The notes beneath the pieces were generated by a model. It was not told where the DNA came from. It worked only from the letters and a program-made list of their open reading frames with translations, and did not search any database. Below are positions 7,909 to 14,674 of a stretch of DNA of 21,946 nt, one piece after another (the stretch's first letter is position 1; the number at the start of each line of letters is the position of its first letter). The stretch comes from JBKEAJ01 sp047972135. GTDB taxonomy: Bacteria > Bacteroidota > Bacteroidia > Bacteroidales > Prolixibacteraceae. A program made the position numbers and the translations under genes. The DNA is taken from NCBI GenBank assembly GCA_047972135.1, contig JBKEAJ010000151.1:1-21946 (forward strand), written 5' to 3'.

Positions 7909-8298
7909 TTATTCTTGTCCTATTTGGCTAGGATTATTATCATTATTTGTACCCTGATAAACAGCATCACCAAATCCTAATATAGGGAAAAAGACTATAC
8001 TGAGAAGTAACAAACCAATCCCGAAGCCAGTTCCTTTACCAAAGACCTTTGCTAATTGAATACAGACGATTGCGATAATAACAATATTCACAAATGGTAT
8101 CAATAATAATATAAACCACCATGTGGGTTTCTTTACGATTTCCAAGAATACAATGATATTGTAAATTGGGACTATACTAGCCCAACCCGGCTTGCCTGCT
8201 TTCTCAAAAATTTTCCACTGTGCTGCAATTAGTACAATGCACATTACAAAGTAAGCTATCATTCCTGCTGTTCCAACTCCTGCAAATAAATCATCCAT
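7909..8298 (-). CDS. DUF5684 family small membrane protein
   Basis: This 129-residue protein has three to four membrane segments (about residues 10-27, 42-55, 58-85 and 88-108). The DUF5684 hallmarks are present: K-I-F-E-K-A-G-K-P-G-W-A-S-I-V-P-I-Y-N, the paired K-K-P-T-W-W-F, and the closing K-V-F-G-K-G-T-G-F-G-I-G-L, F-P-I-L-G-F-G-D-A-V-Y-Q-G. The polar C-terminus is rich in Asn and Gln. The family is common in Bacteroidetes and sometimes sits near signal peptidase I or other envelope genes; its role is unknown. The gene is monocistronic: it has its own consensus promoter at 8389, a leader of about 80 nt and a terminator at 7855-7885. The family assignment is fairly sure. Confidence 0.88.
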   Translation of the reverse strand: MDDLFAGVGTAGMIAYFVMCIVLIAAQWKIFEKAGKPGWASIVPIYNIIVFLEIVKKPTWWFILLLIPFVNIVIIAIVCIQLAKVFGKGTGFGIGLLLLSIVFFPILGFGDAVYQGTNNDNNPSQIGQE

Positions 8299-8325
8299 TT
8301 TAAATCTCTTTTTTAATATCCCTAC

Positions 8326-8376
8326 TCATAAGGCTTTTCGGTTGCGCCCCGTTTTTATATGGTCTCTGGTCTCCAT
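8326..8376 (-). CDS. Possible 16-residue leader ORF before the DUF5684 gene
   Basis: The 5' leader between the consensus -7 box at 8389-8396 and the DUF5684 start at 8298 contains an ATG at 8376. It reads M-E-T-R-D-H-I-K-T-G-R-N-R-K-A-L and stops at TGA 8326, 27 bp before the main start. The ATG would be only about five nucleotides from the predicted transcription start. The peptide is very basic. It could be a translated leader or just a chance frame; no terminator-antiterminator pair is evident, although an ATGG...CCAT pairing is possible. Confidence 0.25.
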   Translation of the reverse strand: METRDHIKTGRNRKAL

Positions 8377-8388
8377 TTATATGCACTG

Positions 8389-8396
8389 CAAAGTTA
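8389..8396 (-). promoter_or_regulatory. Bacteroidetes promoter for the DUF5684 gene
   Basis: On the minus strand TAACTTTG followed by CAG matches the -7 consensus exactly. A TTTG inside a T-run lies about 18 bp upstream and can serve as the -33 element. Transcription would start near 8381, leaving an unusually long leader of about 80 nt. Confidence 0.65.
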
Positions 8397-8462
8397 ATCA
8401 ATCTTTCTTAAACACAAAAAAAAACACTGACAAAATACAAAAACGGCATTAGACTTGCGACA

Positions 8463-9497
8463 TTAAATCAGTTTTTTGTCTTTTATAAATTCGTAAACCA
8501 GCTTTGCACTTATGTTTTCCATACACAAGAGGGATTTCTGTTCGCATTCCTTTGCCCCATACACCGAGCAGGGACGACACGGTAGCTCCCGTCCTGTGGA
8601 TATGGTATATTCCTGCGATTTCCCCAAAGGCGCAAAGCCCAGCAAGGGGGCGGTAGCTCCCCAAATCGAAACTACTGTTCCACCCGAAAGCGACGCAAGG
8701 TGCATATTAAAGGAGTCCATTGTTATATTGAGAGTTACACTAGATAAAAGTGCCATCTCTTCTTCCAAAGAGAATTTCCCTGCAATGACCTCAACATTTT
8801 CGAATTTTGAAGCAATATTCTCTAAATTATCTTTTTCTGACCTCCCGCCAATCAATAAAATATTAAGCTGATTCTGTCGTAAAAGCTCAATTAGCTCCGA
8901 AATCTTATCGTCGCCCCAAACCTTATTGTCGTGGGCGGCATAGGGTGCGATACACACCGTCTTCTCGTATGACAGAGCTGCCAGATACGTACTTATGGTG
9001 CGTTCTGCCTCATCGGAGGGGATAAGCGAGGGAAGAGAAAAACTTGCATTTAACCCCGCTTTCTTAAACACATCCAAATATCTCTCAATGGTATGTTTCA
9101 GCGGACTTGTCAGCTTTTTTCTGATAAAATCCTTTTTTTCACCACGACCTTTGTCTATCACCGAAGATTTTACACCCTTGGCAGTGTAGAAGTAGCTCCT
9201 AATCAATTTTGTACGCAACACATCATGAAGATCTATTATATAGTCGTAATCATTCTTCGACAGCTGTTTTGCTAGTTTCAACACTCCGCCAATACCTTTG
9301 TACTGCTCCTTAAAATCTGCTCCGATTACTCTTAAATCCTTTATACCGCCAAACAAAGGCTCACTCCCACTTTTTGTCAGCATCGTAAATCGGGTGTCGG
9401 GATGCTTCTCCACAACCCCCTTGACAGCCGCTGTGGACATAGCCACATCACCAAAGGCAGAAAGTCTGATAATTAAAACATTATGGGGAATTTCCAA
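8463..9497 (-). CDS. Glycosyltransferase family 9 (heptosyltransferase-like)
   Basis: GT9 enzymes transfer heptose or related sugars from nucleotide-sugar donors onto the lipopolysaccharide core at the inner face of the inner membrane. The 344-residue protein opens with the family start V-L-I-I-R-L-S-A-F-G-D-V-A-M-S-T (residues 7-22). It continues with D-Y-D-Y-I-I-D-L-H near 85, then the second Rossmann half starting V-C-I-A-P-Y-A-A, the strand I-L-L-I-G-G-R-S-E-K-D and the donor-site block T-M-D-S-F-N-M-H-L-A-S-L-S-G-G-T-V-V-S-I-W-G-A-T. Four cysteines near the end (C-R-P-C...C...L-L-C-M) are typical of the Bacteroidetes members. A DUF6165 gene lies 11 bp upstream on the same strand, and the two probably form an operon. 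The exact acceptor cannot be read from sequence; LPS or O-antigen core synthesis is likely and fits with kdsB nearby. Confidence 0.93.
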   Translation of the reverse strand: MEIPHNVLIIRLSAFGDVAMSTAAVKGVVEKHPDTRFTMLTKSGSEPLFGGIKDLRVIGADFKEQYKGIGGVLKLAKQLSKNDYDYIIDLHDVLRTKLIRSYFYTAKGVKSSVIDKGRGEKKDFIRKKLTSPLKHTIERYLDVFKKAGLNASFSLPSLIPSDEAERTISTYLAALSYEKTVCIAPYAAHDNKVWGDDKISELIELLRQNQLNILLIGGRSEKDNLENIASKFENVEVIAGKFSLEEEMALLSSVTLNITMDSFNMHLASLSGGTVVSIWGATAPLLGFAPLGKSQEYTISTGRELPCRPCSVYGAKECEQKSLLCMENISAKLVYEFIKDKKLI

Positions 9498-9508
9498 AAT
9501 ATCTAGTT

Positions 9509-9883
9509 TTAGTCGTATTTTTCGTAGCTCTTTTCCTCAATAAGCTCTGAACCCGTCAAGTCATTAATCTGCCGCTTCACCTCCGAGCGTCTGTCGTTGG
9601 TGTAGTACACTGCTCGTGCGTCTTTCACAAACGCCGATCCAAAGTCCTTGCGCCGCTCCATGTCTCTAAGCCTGTCCTCAACATCCCAAAGCTCTTTGTT
9701 GATTTTCAGAAGCTCTTTATATAGCTCATGGTCTTTACTAATAATCTCAGCAACAGCACTGTCAAGCACCCCATGCTCTTTGCGTAAATTCGTCAACTTT
9801 GCTTCGTCCTTTATCTCCGAAAGCTTAATCTCGATGATTGTCAGTTTATCGACAATCTCCCCGTTGGAAACTTCTATTTTCAT
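9509..9883 (-). CDS. DUF6165 family protein, GT9-associated
   Basis: The 124-residue soluble protein begins M-K-I-E-V-S-N-G-E-I-V-D-K-L-T-I-I-E-I-K, the hallmark of the DUF6165 family. It is mostly charged alpha-helix, with probable coiled-coil segments around residues 15-75. A conserved-looking C-terminal block reads A-R-A-V-Y-Y-T-N-D-R-R-S-E-V-K-R-Q-I-N. No signal peptide or membrane segment is present. Members of this family often sit next to glycosyltransferase or LPS-synthesis genes, and here the GT9 gene starts 11 bp downstream. A scaffolding or accessory role in surface glycan synthesis is inferred from position only. Its upstream region contains a truncated palindromic repeat at 9936-9973. 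Confidence 0.85.
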   Translation of the reverse strand: MKIEVSNGEIVDKLTIIEIKLSEIKDEAKLTNLRKEHGVLDSAVAEIISKDHELYKELLKINKELWDVEDRLRDMERRKDFGSAFVKDARAVYYTNDRRSEVKRQINDLTGSELIEEKSYEKYD

Positions 9884-9935
9884 CTGTTTGTATTTTATGC
9901 AATAGGCTTTATGCTTTTGCTGTTATTAATCATCT

Positions 9936-9973
9936 GTCATTGCGAGCGATAGCGTGGCAATCTGCGCAATGTC
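9936..9973. repeat. Palindromic dispersed repeat (CGTCATTGCGAG family), short copy 2
   Basis: The copy reads GTCATTGCGAGCGATAGCGT followed by GGCAATCT, identical to one arm of the 77-bp element at 19665-19741. It is then closed early by GCGCAATGTC, which pairs with the opening GTCATTGCG. It therefore looks like a compact internally deleted version. It lies between the DUF6165 gene and the Rpn-type nuclease gene. Confidence 0.75.
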
Positions 9974-10039
9974 TATTATTCGTTGTACCGTATCTGGTGG
10001 AATCATGGGAATACAAAGTTGCAGTTAAAGTTGTCGATG

Positions 10040-10999
10040 CTATTTAATATTTTCAATATCAGATACAGACAAACCTGTTATTTCGCTAATAAGTGTTTTG
10101 TCCATACCTTTCGCAATCATACCTTTTGCAATTTCAATATTTCGTTTTTCTTCCCCTTGCTCAATTCCTTGCTCAATTCCTTTTTCAATTCCTTTTTCAA
10201 TTCCTTTTTCGATTCCTTTTTCAATTCCTATTTCAATACCCTGTTCAATTCCTCGCTTCAAACCACGCTCTTCTCCTTTGGCTGCTGCTATCTTTGTTTG
10301 TTCGTTTATCAAAGTTTTGTGTGAACTAATAATATCCCAATACTTCTCGTAATAGGCAAGTTGTCCAGTTGTGAAACTTGACTCTTCAAGTATCTCAACA
10401 GCCTCTTTCAAGTCTTTTTCCGAATTCAAACCTTCTGGAATCGTCTCTATGCCGTGCTTTATTTCAGTAAGGAAACGTAGCCAAAGAACCATCATCTTCT
10501 TTTCCGATATACTTTCGGGTTTGAATTTTGGCAATTCAATGAATACAAGCTCTAAACCCTCAAGTTTCTCATTAGTCTCAAAGTTGTTTACAATTGAATA
10601 GTGGTGATAGAACCTATTGCTGTTTTTCCTAAATACGCCTTGAAGCAAACTAAGTGCATACACAGGCTCCAGAGCATCATAATCACCCCCCTTCCCTAAT
10701 TGCTTCACGTATGCCTTCGAAGCATTGAACAAGACTCTGGTTGTGAAATTTGGTGTCCACAACATTTGCATCTCCACTATAAACTGCCTACCTTTGTTAT
10801 CCTTACATCTAACATCAACAATAGAATCCTTCAAAGCAGGAATCTGCGGTACCAACTCCGAAGGCAAATATTCTATCGTTTCAATCTTTTGGTCATCATC
10901 AAGCGGAAGCAATGCATTCAGCAAGCTAATCACCAAATGAGGATGCTCTCCAAATACTTTCTTGAATGTCAGGTCATTCTTAGGGTCTAAATATCTCAT
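10040..10999 (-). CDS. Rpn-family / PD-(D/E)XK nuclease transposase-like protein
   Basis: This 319-residue protein belongs to the PD-(D/E)XK group annotated as Rpn recombination-promoting nuclease or putative transposase (PDDEXK_2, TIGR01784). It starts with the family signature Y-L-D-P-K-N-D-L-T-F-K-K-V-F-G. The nuclease core is visible as D62 in S-I-V-D-V-R-C and E76-M-Q78 in F-I-V-E-M-Q-M. Rpn proteins cleave DNA and stimulate RecA-independent recombination; some act in phage defence. Residues about 248-283 are a run of four-residue units of the type G-I-E-K, encoded by a 12-bp tandem repeat, followed by a short helical end G-M-D-K-T-L-I-S-E-I-T-G-L-S. Such repeats are common in this family and vary in number. 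No inverted terminal repeats or partner gene is seen, so it need not be mobile. A weak -7 box (TTTCTTTG) lies at 11020-11027. Confidence 0.9.
   Translation of the reverse strand: MRYLDPKNDLTFKKVFGEHPHLVISLLNALLPLDDDQKIETIEYLPSELVPQIPALKDSIVDVRCKDNKGRQFIVEMQMLWTPNFTTRVLFNASKAYVKQLGKGGDYDALEPVYALSLLQGVFRKNSNRFYHHYSIVNNFETNEKLEGLELVFIELPKFKPESISEKKMMVLWLRFLTEIKHGIETIPEGLNSEKDLKEAVEILEESSFTTGQLAYYEKYWDIISSHKTLINEQTKIAAAKGEERGLKRGIEQGIEIGIEKGIEKGIEKGIEKGIEQGIEQGEEKRNIEIAKGMIAKGMDKTLISEITGLSVSDIENIK
10151..10258 (-). repeat. 12-bp tandem repeat coding for Gly-Ile-Glu-Lys units
   Basis: About nine units of 12 bp follow each other without gaps (plus-strand core AATTCCTTTTTC). The three units at 10175-10210 are identical and the outer ones carry point changes. 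Each unit codes for four residues, so unit gain or loss keeps the frame. It lies near the 3' end of the Rpn-type nuclease gene and is a candidate site of length variation by slippage. Confidence 0.9.
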
Positions 11000-11245
11000 G
11001 TCTGTCTGCTTTTATTCTACAAAGAAAATAAATAAAAATGAGAGGTATGTTATATTTAGCGTTTTTATGGATTTAGTGCCAGCCCCAAACACAAAGAGAC
11101 TGCCAAATAAGTAATCTCCAGTTATAAGCATAAAGTGTAGCGGGTGTAATAACAACAAATAGATGTTGATGCTATGTCTTGGTTGTTTTTGTAGTTTTAT
11201 AATGTGTAGCTAAGTGCTATTTGGAGTGCTGAGTTCTTATTGCTA

Positions 11246-11931
11246 TTAATTCTGAGGAAGCACAATATTGTACTCCAGAGAGTATCTATCATACTCTTTT
11301 TGCAACAGTTCTCTTTTTATTTCTTTTCCATGACCTGGTAGAAACACCTTGCATTCGGTGTTTAATAAACTATTCCAGCTCTGAATCAGCTCTTGTACAT
11401 TATCGGCATATGGTGGAAAAATATTATTCTTTAACACCCCAAACATCGCATCGCCAACAATCGCAATATCATTGTCTAATATTACACTGATAGAATCGTC
11501 AGAGTGTCCAGGAGTCTTGATAATTGTAATCTGTTCATTTGCAGAATCTACAATATAATTGTCTTGAATTAATACATCAGGACTGAATGGTGCATATCCA
11601 AATCCCCTTTTGCCAACAAGTCTTCCAAATCGGGAAATTTGTTTAGTCACAAAATTAGTTCCCTTTGGGATTGCTGTATATCCGTTGCTAATAGAACCCT
11701 CCGCAAAACTTGATACGACTATTTTGCATGAACTACTATCTTGTATCACTTTTGCCGAACGGCAATGGTCAAAATGAGTATGAGTAAGTATCAGATATGA
11801 AATCTCGTCAAGCGGCAAGCCTAAACGCTTCATTTTTATGCGATACTACTAAATACTGATGTCTCTCCAGTGTCAATTAATATCACATCTTCTTCTTTCA
11901 GAACAAGGTAAGAATTACTCCTCCCTGACAT
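11246..11931 (-). pseudogene. MBL-fold metallo-hydrolase, frameshifted
   Basis: Two adjoining frames make up one metallo-beta-lactamase-fold hydrolase. The N-terminal part, in one frame (ATG 11931 to TAA 11836-11838), reads M-S-G-R-S-N-S-Y-L-V-L-K-E-E-D-V-I-L-I-D-T-G-E, the usual first strands. The rest lies in another frame from ATG 11833: M-K-R-L-G-L-P-L-D-E-I, then the zinc motif T-H-T-H-F-D-H at residues 17-23 of that frame, G-H-S-D-D-S, V-G-D-A-M-F-G and L-P-G-H-G-K-E. All usual metal ligands are therefore in the second part. The junction reads GCATAAAAATGAAG, where a one- or two-base change has put TAA in frame. The first frame is open back to 11964 but lacks a good start before 11931. 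Reinitiation at the overlapping AAAATG could still give a 195-residue protein lacking the first beta strands. A broken gene is more likely. Substrate unknown. Confidence 0.75.
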
Positions 11932-11984
11932 GAGTCGAAATATCTCACAGCCGTTTTTTGTTTTCTACCTATTCATCCGTATTA

Positions 11985-12011
11985 TAACTTATAGATATTA
12001 GACTAACAGCC
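11985..12011 (-). repeat. Short interspersed repeat, GGCTGTTAGTCTAATATCT type
   Basis: On the minus strand it reads GGCTGTTAGTCTAATATCTA, matching the copy at 6271 in 19 of the first 20 bases. It sits between the SDR gene's hairpin and the broken MBL gene. Confidence 0.5.
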
Positions 12012-12019
12012 CAATCCTT

Positions 12020-12038
12020 GCTTTATTATTAATAAAGC
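12020..12038 (-). terminator. Hairpin after the SDR gene, possible terminator
   Basis: GCTTTATT-ATT-AATAAAGC is a perfect 8-bp stem with a 3-nt loop. It begins 14 bp past the stop of the SDR gene on the minus strand. No T-run follows on that strand, so it may stabilise the mRNA end or terminate only weakly. Confidence 0.45.
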
Positions 12039-12051
12039 CCCTACATTCCAA

Positions 12052-12807
12052 CTAATTATATCCTTTTCTATAAATATCCCTTGCTGAGCCTTGTGCCGAC
12101 GGCAGTATTAGCATGTCTGCAATGTTAACATGCGATGGTCTGCTTAACACAAAATAAACCGCCTCAGCAATGTCCTTACCAACAAGCTCCTCAAAGCCTT
12201 CATAAACCTTATCGGCTTTATTTTTGTCGCCATCAAAACGCACTAATGAAAACTCTGTATTTACCGCTCCCGGACAGACAGAACTCACTCTGATATTATC
12301 GGCTAGCAACTCTACACGCATGGCATCAGTTATGGCCTGCACAGCATGCTTAGATGCACAGTAAACACCCCCATTGGGATAGCTCTCCCTGCCTGCAATA
12401 GACGAAATATTTATTATCTGCCCTTTCTTATTAGTCTTCATGGACCTAGCAAGAATTTTGGAGGCGTAAAGCAATCCCTTGACATTGGTGTCTATCATGC
12501 GCTCCCAGTTGTCGACATTACCCTCACTTACATGTTCAAGTCCTGCCGCCAATCCTGCATTGTTGATAAGCACCTCAATATCTGCATGCTCAGAGACAAT
12601 TCTATTTAAATGTGTTTCGGCTTCTTTCCTTTTGGATATGTCGAAGCAGTAAGTATGGACAGCAGTTTTGTACTCAAAGTCTGTTTTCAAACTCAAAAGC
12701 CTTTCCTTTCGTCTGCCTGTTAGAATTAACTCATATCCTTTTGATGCCAACAACTCCGCACAGGCTCTACCTATCCCCGATGTTGCTCCTGTTATTAGTA
12801 TTTTCAT
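12052..12807 (-). CDS. SDR family NAD(P)-dependent oxidoreductase (YdfG-like)
   Basis: This is a classical short-chain dehydrogenase of 251 residues. The cofactor-binding motif T-G-A-T-S-G-I-G is at 6-13, N-N-A-G at 82-85, and the catalytic residues are Ser136 (N-I-S-S-I-A-G), Tyr149 and Lys153 (Y-C-A-S-K). The P-G-A-V-N-T-E-F block near 179 follows. The basic residues after the first beta-alpha-beta unit (T-G-R-R-K-E-R) favour NADP over NAD. The C-terminus H-V-N-I-A-D-M-L-I-L-P-S-A-Q-G-S resembles YdfG, an NADP-dependent 3-hydroxy-acid (serine/malonic semialdehyde) dehydrogenase, but the substrate is not certain. A near-consensus -7 box (TACTTTCG) lies about 27 bp upstream. The gene is divergent from the PurL-half-like operon, and the two share an 87-bp promoter region. 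Confidence 0.93.
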   Translation of the reverse strand: MKILITGATSGIGRACAELLASKGYELILTGRRKERLLSLKTDFEYKTAVHTYCFDISKRKEAETHLNRIVSEHADIEVLINNAGLAAGLEHVSEGNVDNWERMIDTNVKGLLYASKILARSMKTNKKGQIINISSIAGRESYPNGGVYCASKHAVQAITDAMRVELLADNIRVSSVCPGAVNTEFSLVRFDGDKNKADKVYEGFEELVGKDIAEAVYFVLSRPSHVNIADMLILPSAQGSARDIYRKGYN

Positions 12808-12862
12808 GTACTCGCATTCACCTTTTTCTCCTACGAAAGTATAAAGAAATAATTAAAAGGAC

Positions 12863-12870
12863 TATATTTG
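12863..12870 (+). promoter_or_regulatory. Bacteroidetes -7 promoter box for the PurL-like/menG/porT operon
   Basis: TATATTTG matches TAnnTTTG exactly and ends 24 bp before the ATG at 12895. A -33 TTG is not apparent at the usual distance. The box would drive the four-gene plus-strand unit up to 16981. Confidence 0.55.
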
Positions 12871-12894
12871 TCTTGAAGATAAATTTTATTTGGC

Positions 12895-13929
12895 ATGGAA
12901 ACAACAGTATCAGTAGACAATTACGACGTCGAGTCGATAGTGCAACCATCAAGTATTAAGGAGGTTGTAGACACCATGATTGTTGACCCCAATTTGTCGC
13001 CGATAAATTATTTCGGATTTACGGGTGATGCAGAGAAGTGTATGGAAAAGGACAAGGATAGCTTAAACGACGGTTTTTTGAAGGTCGACGGTTTGGACAA
13101 GCGCTTTACCATATCAACTCATTGTATGTCTGAGCATTTATGCGACGACTGTTACAGTGCAACGCTTGTGTTGCTGAGCAAAGCTCTCAGAAAACAGTAC
13201 GCTCGGGGAGGTACACCCATATCTTTCAATGTAACTATTAGCAACCTTCTGGTTGGTGATACAAGCAACTACGATATGACCAAAGACATTAGCAAAGCGG
13301 TGGAAGAGATAGAAAAGATTTACGACTTGAAGCTCATGGAAAAGAAAATCCGCTTTGCAAAAAATTTTGTCAAGAAACCTACTCCAGAACTCGTTGTAAC
13401 CATACTGTCTCAATTTGACACTGTGGCGAATCAAGCAACTAGCCATTTCAAAACAAAAGGTGAAAATATAGTCTTGATTGGTAAAAGAGACGAAGACTTA
13501 GCATCGTCGGACTATCTCAGAATATGCCACGATGTTATTGAATCGCCATTGCCAAAATTCGAAATAGAAACCGAACTGAAACTAAATGTCGCCATTAAAA
13601 ACCTCATTAACAAAAGCATAGTAAGCTCTGCACTACCGGTAAATCGTGGAGGTTTGTTCTTCACGCTCTATCGTGCATGTATAAAAGAGGGCTTGGGATT
13701 TGATATAACAAGCGATGCGGAGCTTCGCACCGACTCTTTCTTATTTGGCGAATCTTTAGGGCGATTTATAGTATCGGTAAGCGAGGAAAATGAGGATAAA
13801 ATGATTGATTATCTCCGTGAAAAGGGTATTCCCTTCCTTCTGCTGGGACACACAACAAAGGGAGAGATTAGGATTGACGACGAGTCTATGGGCTATGTAG
13901 AGAGTAAAAAGGAATGTCTGAACAAGTAA
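12895..13929 (+). CDS. AIR-synthase-fold protein resembling the C-terminal half of PurL, active site eroded
   Basis: The 344-residue protein resembles one AIRS-fold half of FGAM synthase (PurL), which turns FGAR, glutamine nitrogen and ATP into FGAM in purine synthesis. Similarity is clearest at the C-terminus: G-L-G-F-D-I-T near 267, E-L-R-T-D-S-F-L-F-G-E-S-L-G-R-F-I-V-S-V near 276-295, then L-G-H-T-T-K-G-E-I-R-I-D. Earlier, the typical S-x-x-D-V-S-E-G-G-L block is S-A-L-P-V-N-R-G-G-L at 245-254, so its acidic residues are gone. The N-terminal A-subdomain keeps the spacing (T-I-S-T-H-C near 72) but not the metal or nucleotide motifs, and no glutaminase or linker domain is present. The frame is full, with a -7 box upstream, and it overlaps menG by 16 bp, so it is probably expressed. 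A structural, regulatory or ligand-binding pseudoenzyme is the best guess. Confidence 0.72.
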   Translation: METTVSVDNYDVESIVQPSSIKEVVDTMIVDPNLSPINYFGFTGDAEKCMEKDKDSLNDGFLKVDGLDKRFTISTHCMSEHLCDDCYSATLVLLSKALRKQYARGGTPISFNVTISNLLVGDTSNYDMTKDISKAVEEIEKIYDLKLMEKKIRFAKNFVKKPTPELVVTILSQFDTVANQATSHFKTKGENIVLIGKRDEDLASSDYLRICHDVIESPLPKFEIETELKLNVAIKNLINKSIVSSALPVNRGGLFFTLYRACIKEGLGFDITSDAELRTDSFLFGESLGRFIVSVSEENEDKMIDYLREKGIPFLLLGHTTKGEIRIDDESMGYVESKKECLNK

Positions 13930-14639
13930 ATCCCTACAACGAAACACAGGGCAAAACCGAACAGGTTCGGCAAATGTTCAATAATATTGCAGGGAATTAC
14001 GATTTTCTTAATCATTTCCTGTCTTTCGGAATTGATGTATATTGGCGGAAAAGAGCTATCAGAAAGGCGCAGCCCTTTGAGGATATGGAAGCACTAGACA
14101 TTGCCACCGGCACGGGCGACCTTGCCATTATGCTCGCTAAGCGTGGTGCAAATGTAAGAGGAATAGACCTGTCGCCTGGCATGATGGAAAAAGGTAAAGA
14201 AAAAGTTGCTAAACGAGGGCTAAGCGATAAAATATCTTTTGACACGGGCGATGCATCTAATTTAAGCTTTGCAGACAAAGAGTTTGACGCTATCACTGTT
14301 GCCTTCGGAGTTCGGAATTTTGAAAAACTCGAACAGTCGCTGAAAGAAATGTATCGAGTCTTGAAACCTCAGGGTCGGGTGGTTATACTGGAGTTTTCGA
14401 GACCCCAGAACGCACTCGTACGAAGCTTGTATAATTTCTACAATTTCAGGGTTTTACCATTTTTCGGGCGATTAATATCTAAGGATAATCGTGCTTATGA
14501 ATACCTCCCTGAGTCAATCTCTCAGTTTAAGAGTGGTAAGGATTTTGTGATGGAGCTTGAGAAAGCTGGATTTTGTGAAGCCTCATTCACTCCCCTAAGC
14601 TGCGGAATAGTAACTATTTATTGTGGGGAAAGACAATAA
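13914..14639 (+). CDS. menG: Demethylmenaquinone methyltransferase (MenG/UbiE)
   Basis: This enzyme uses S-adenosylmethionine to methylate demethylmenaquinone, the last step in making menaquinone for anaerobic respiration. The 241-residue sequence shows the UbiE family start N-I-A-G-N-Y-D-F-L-N-H-F-L-S near 24-37, the SAM motif L-D-I-A-T-G-T-G-D-L at 61-70, G-I-D-L-S-P-G-M-M near 83, the second motif A-F-G-V-R-N-F at 130-136, and R-V-L-K-P-Q-G-R-V-V-I-L-E-F-S-R-P near 148-164. The later Y-E-Y-L-P-E-S-I-S-Q-F also fits. Its start lies 16 bp inside the upstream AIRS-fold gene, indicating translational coupling. porT follows after 35 bp, an arrangement seen widely in Bacteroidetes. No ubiquinone pathway genes are visible, so the menaquinone role is preferred. 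Confidence 0.96.
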   Translation: MSEQVNPYNETQGKTEQVRQMFNNIAGNYDFLNHFLSFGIDVYWRKRAIRKAQPFEDMEALDIATGTGDLAIMLAKRGANVRGIDLSPGMMEKGKEKVAKRGLSDKISFDTGDASNLSFADKEFDAITVAFGVRNFEKLEQSLKEMYRVLKPQGRVVILEFSRPQNALVRSLYNFYNFRVLPFFGRLISKDNRAYEYLPESISQFKSGKDFVMELEKAGFCEASFTPLSCGIVTIYCGERQ

Positions 14640-14674
14640 TCACGGCTGATTTACAGTTTTAGAAAAAAAAATTA

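Noticed and set aside
10083..10352. Phe/Pro/Ile-rich plus-strand frames over the 12-bp repeat
   Set aside because: They are translations of the opposite strand of the Rpn repeat tract and have no independent support.
10040..10999. Rpn-type gene as a complete insertion sequence
   Set aside because: No terminal inverted repeats or target duplications are seen on either side. Family members are usually immobile chromosomal genes despite the transposase label.
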